Positions 5,070-5,489 of a stretch of 5,489 nt of DNA are shown here, piece by piece. The first letter of the stretch is position 1, and every line of letters starts with the position of its first letter. Made by a program: the position numbers and the translations under genes. The notes beneath the pieces were generated by a model. That model saw only the letters and a program-made list of their open reading frames with translations, was not told the origin of the DNA and did not search any database. Origin of the DNA: Actinomycetota bacterium (GTDB lineage: Bacteria > Actinomycetota > Acidimicrobiia > Acidimicrobiales > Acidimicrobiaceae); NCBI GenBank assembly GCA_027318945.1, contig DAHVOF010000206.1:1-5489 (forward strand), in the 5' to 3' direction.

Positions 5070-5489
5070 ATGGCGGTTGTATTGAAAACGAGGCCTTCGT
5101 CTTTGCGAGATAAAGCGTACCAAGCTAAGGTGCGCAGGAGATTTTTGTTTGCGGGGATTGGCGTACTTGCGGTTATAGGCCCGATGCTGGGAGTGTCTTT
5201 CCTGGGTGATAGCGGGACCGCGTCCGCGACTGTAACCGGGACCGCGTCGTCGAGCCTTGTGTACACATCTGGTCTTCCATGTGCCATCTTCGGTGGCAGT
5301 GCCGGTACTGTAACTCTTGCCCATGGTAGTACAACTACAATCGGGTCCCCGTGTAGTCCTGGTACTACGGTAACATTAACTCCCTACACCGCGGCACAGT
5401 GGTCTCCGGCCGCTGATTCAGCGGGTTCGGTAACCACGGCAGGCGATATTGCCCTAATCGATGCGAGTGCAGCGACCAGCAACGTTATA
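5070..5489 (+). CDS. Exported Ser/Thr/Gly/Ala-rich protein with Tat-like signal peptide, N-terminal part
   Basis: The frame opens at ATG 5070 behind an excellent ribosome site and stays open for all 140 codons to the window edge, so the gene is cut there. Residues 1-24 are a long basic n-region ending in RRR. RRRFLF (22-27) resembles the twin-arginine RRxFLK motif, with Val instead of Ser/Thr before it. Residues 25-45 form one hydrophobic segment, and ASA (51-53) offers a signal-peptidase I site. The remainder is small-residue-rich (GTAS, SAGTVTL, GSTTTIGSP, SPGTTVTLTP), likely beta-structured, with two cysteines (C71, C95) that could form a disulfide outside the cell. This looks like the start of a secreted, cell-wall or surface protein. 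I do not recognise a family and assign no function. An uncleaved membrane anchor is an alternative to a signal peptide. It has its own apparent promoter and is not part of the catabolic operon. Confidence 0.75.
   Translation, partial: MAVVLKTRPSSLRDKAYQAKVRRRFLFAGIGVLAVIGPMLGVSFLGDSGTASATVTGTASSSLVYTSGLPCAIFGGSAGTVTLAHGSTTTIGSPCSPGTTVTLTPYTAAQWSPAADSAGSVTTAGDIALIDASAATSNVI
5214..5248 (+). repeat. Two 11-base repeats within the exported-protein gene
   Basis: GGGACCGCGTC occurs at 5214-5224 and 5238-5248, 24 bases apart and in the same frame, encoding GTAS twice (residues 49-52 and 57-60). It lies just at and after the predicted signal cleavage site and suggests a small duplication in a low-complexity region. 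Confidence 0.5.

Noticed and set aside
4889..5113. 74-codon open frame on the + strand
   Set aside because: It has no adequate ribosome site, contains the best promoter candidate and overlaps the start of the well-supported exported-protein gene in another frame. A real small gene cannot be fully excluded.

Overview
The window is bacterial DNA: tightly packed, co-oriented genes with ATGA overlaps and Shine-Dalgarno sequences, and genes that look moderately GC-rich (estimated by eye). There is no rRNA, tRNA or other marker that fixes the taxon. The gene families are typical of metabolically versatile soil or water bacteria such as Proteobacteria or Actinobacteria. All supported genes are on the + strand.

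Positions 1-4145 hold a catabolic cassette built around coenzyme A thioesters. It begins with the C-terminal part of a quinone oxidoreductase-like MDR enzyme (1-387). An IclR-family regulator (384-1178) overlaps its stop codon. Next come a class III (CaiB/BaiF) CoA-transferase with its active-site Asp (1233-2480), a thiolase-fold protein (2605-3738) and a small DUF35 zinc-ribbon/OB-fold protein (3735-4145) that overlaps it by ATGA. The likely logic is that the CoA-transferase activates an organic acid, the thiolase-like/DUF35 pair breaks or makes a carbon-carbon bond in the CoA ester, and the IclR protein senses a pathway compound. The substrate cannot be read from the sequence.

The most interesting point is the thiolase-fold protein. 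The classical thiolase residues appear replaced: no Cys is present at the nucleophile position, the GHP-motif His is a Tyr, and the His of the third motif is Gln-Asp. With the DUF35 partner this resembles the retro-aldolases of steroid side-chain degradation (Ltp2/ChsH2-DUF35 type) more than a true thiolase.

Positions 4146-5069 (924 bases) carry no convincing gene. The stretch contains several inverted repeats, an 11-base direct repeat and a good sigma70-like promoter near its end. From 5070 a reading frame with an excellent ribosome binding site stays open to the window edge. It encodes the start of an exported Ser/Thr/Gly/Ala-rich protein with a Tat-like signal peptide. This gene looks functionally unrelated to the catabolic cassette.
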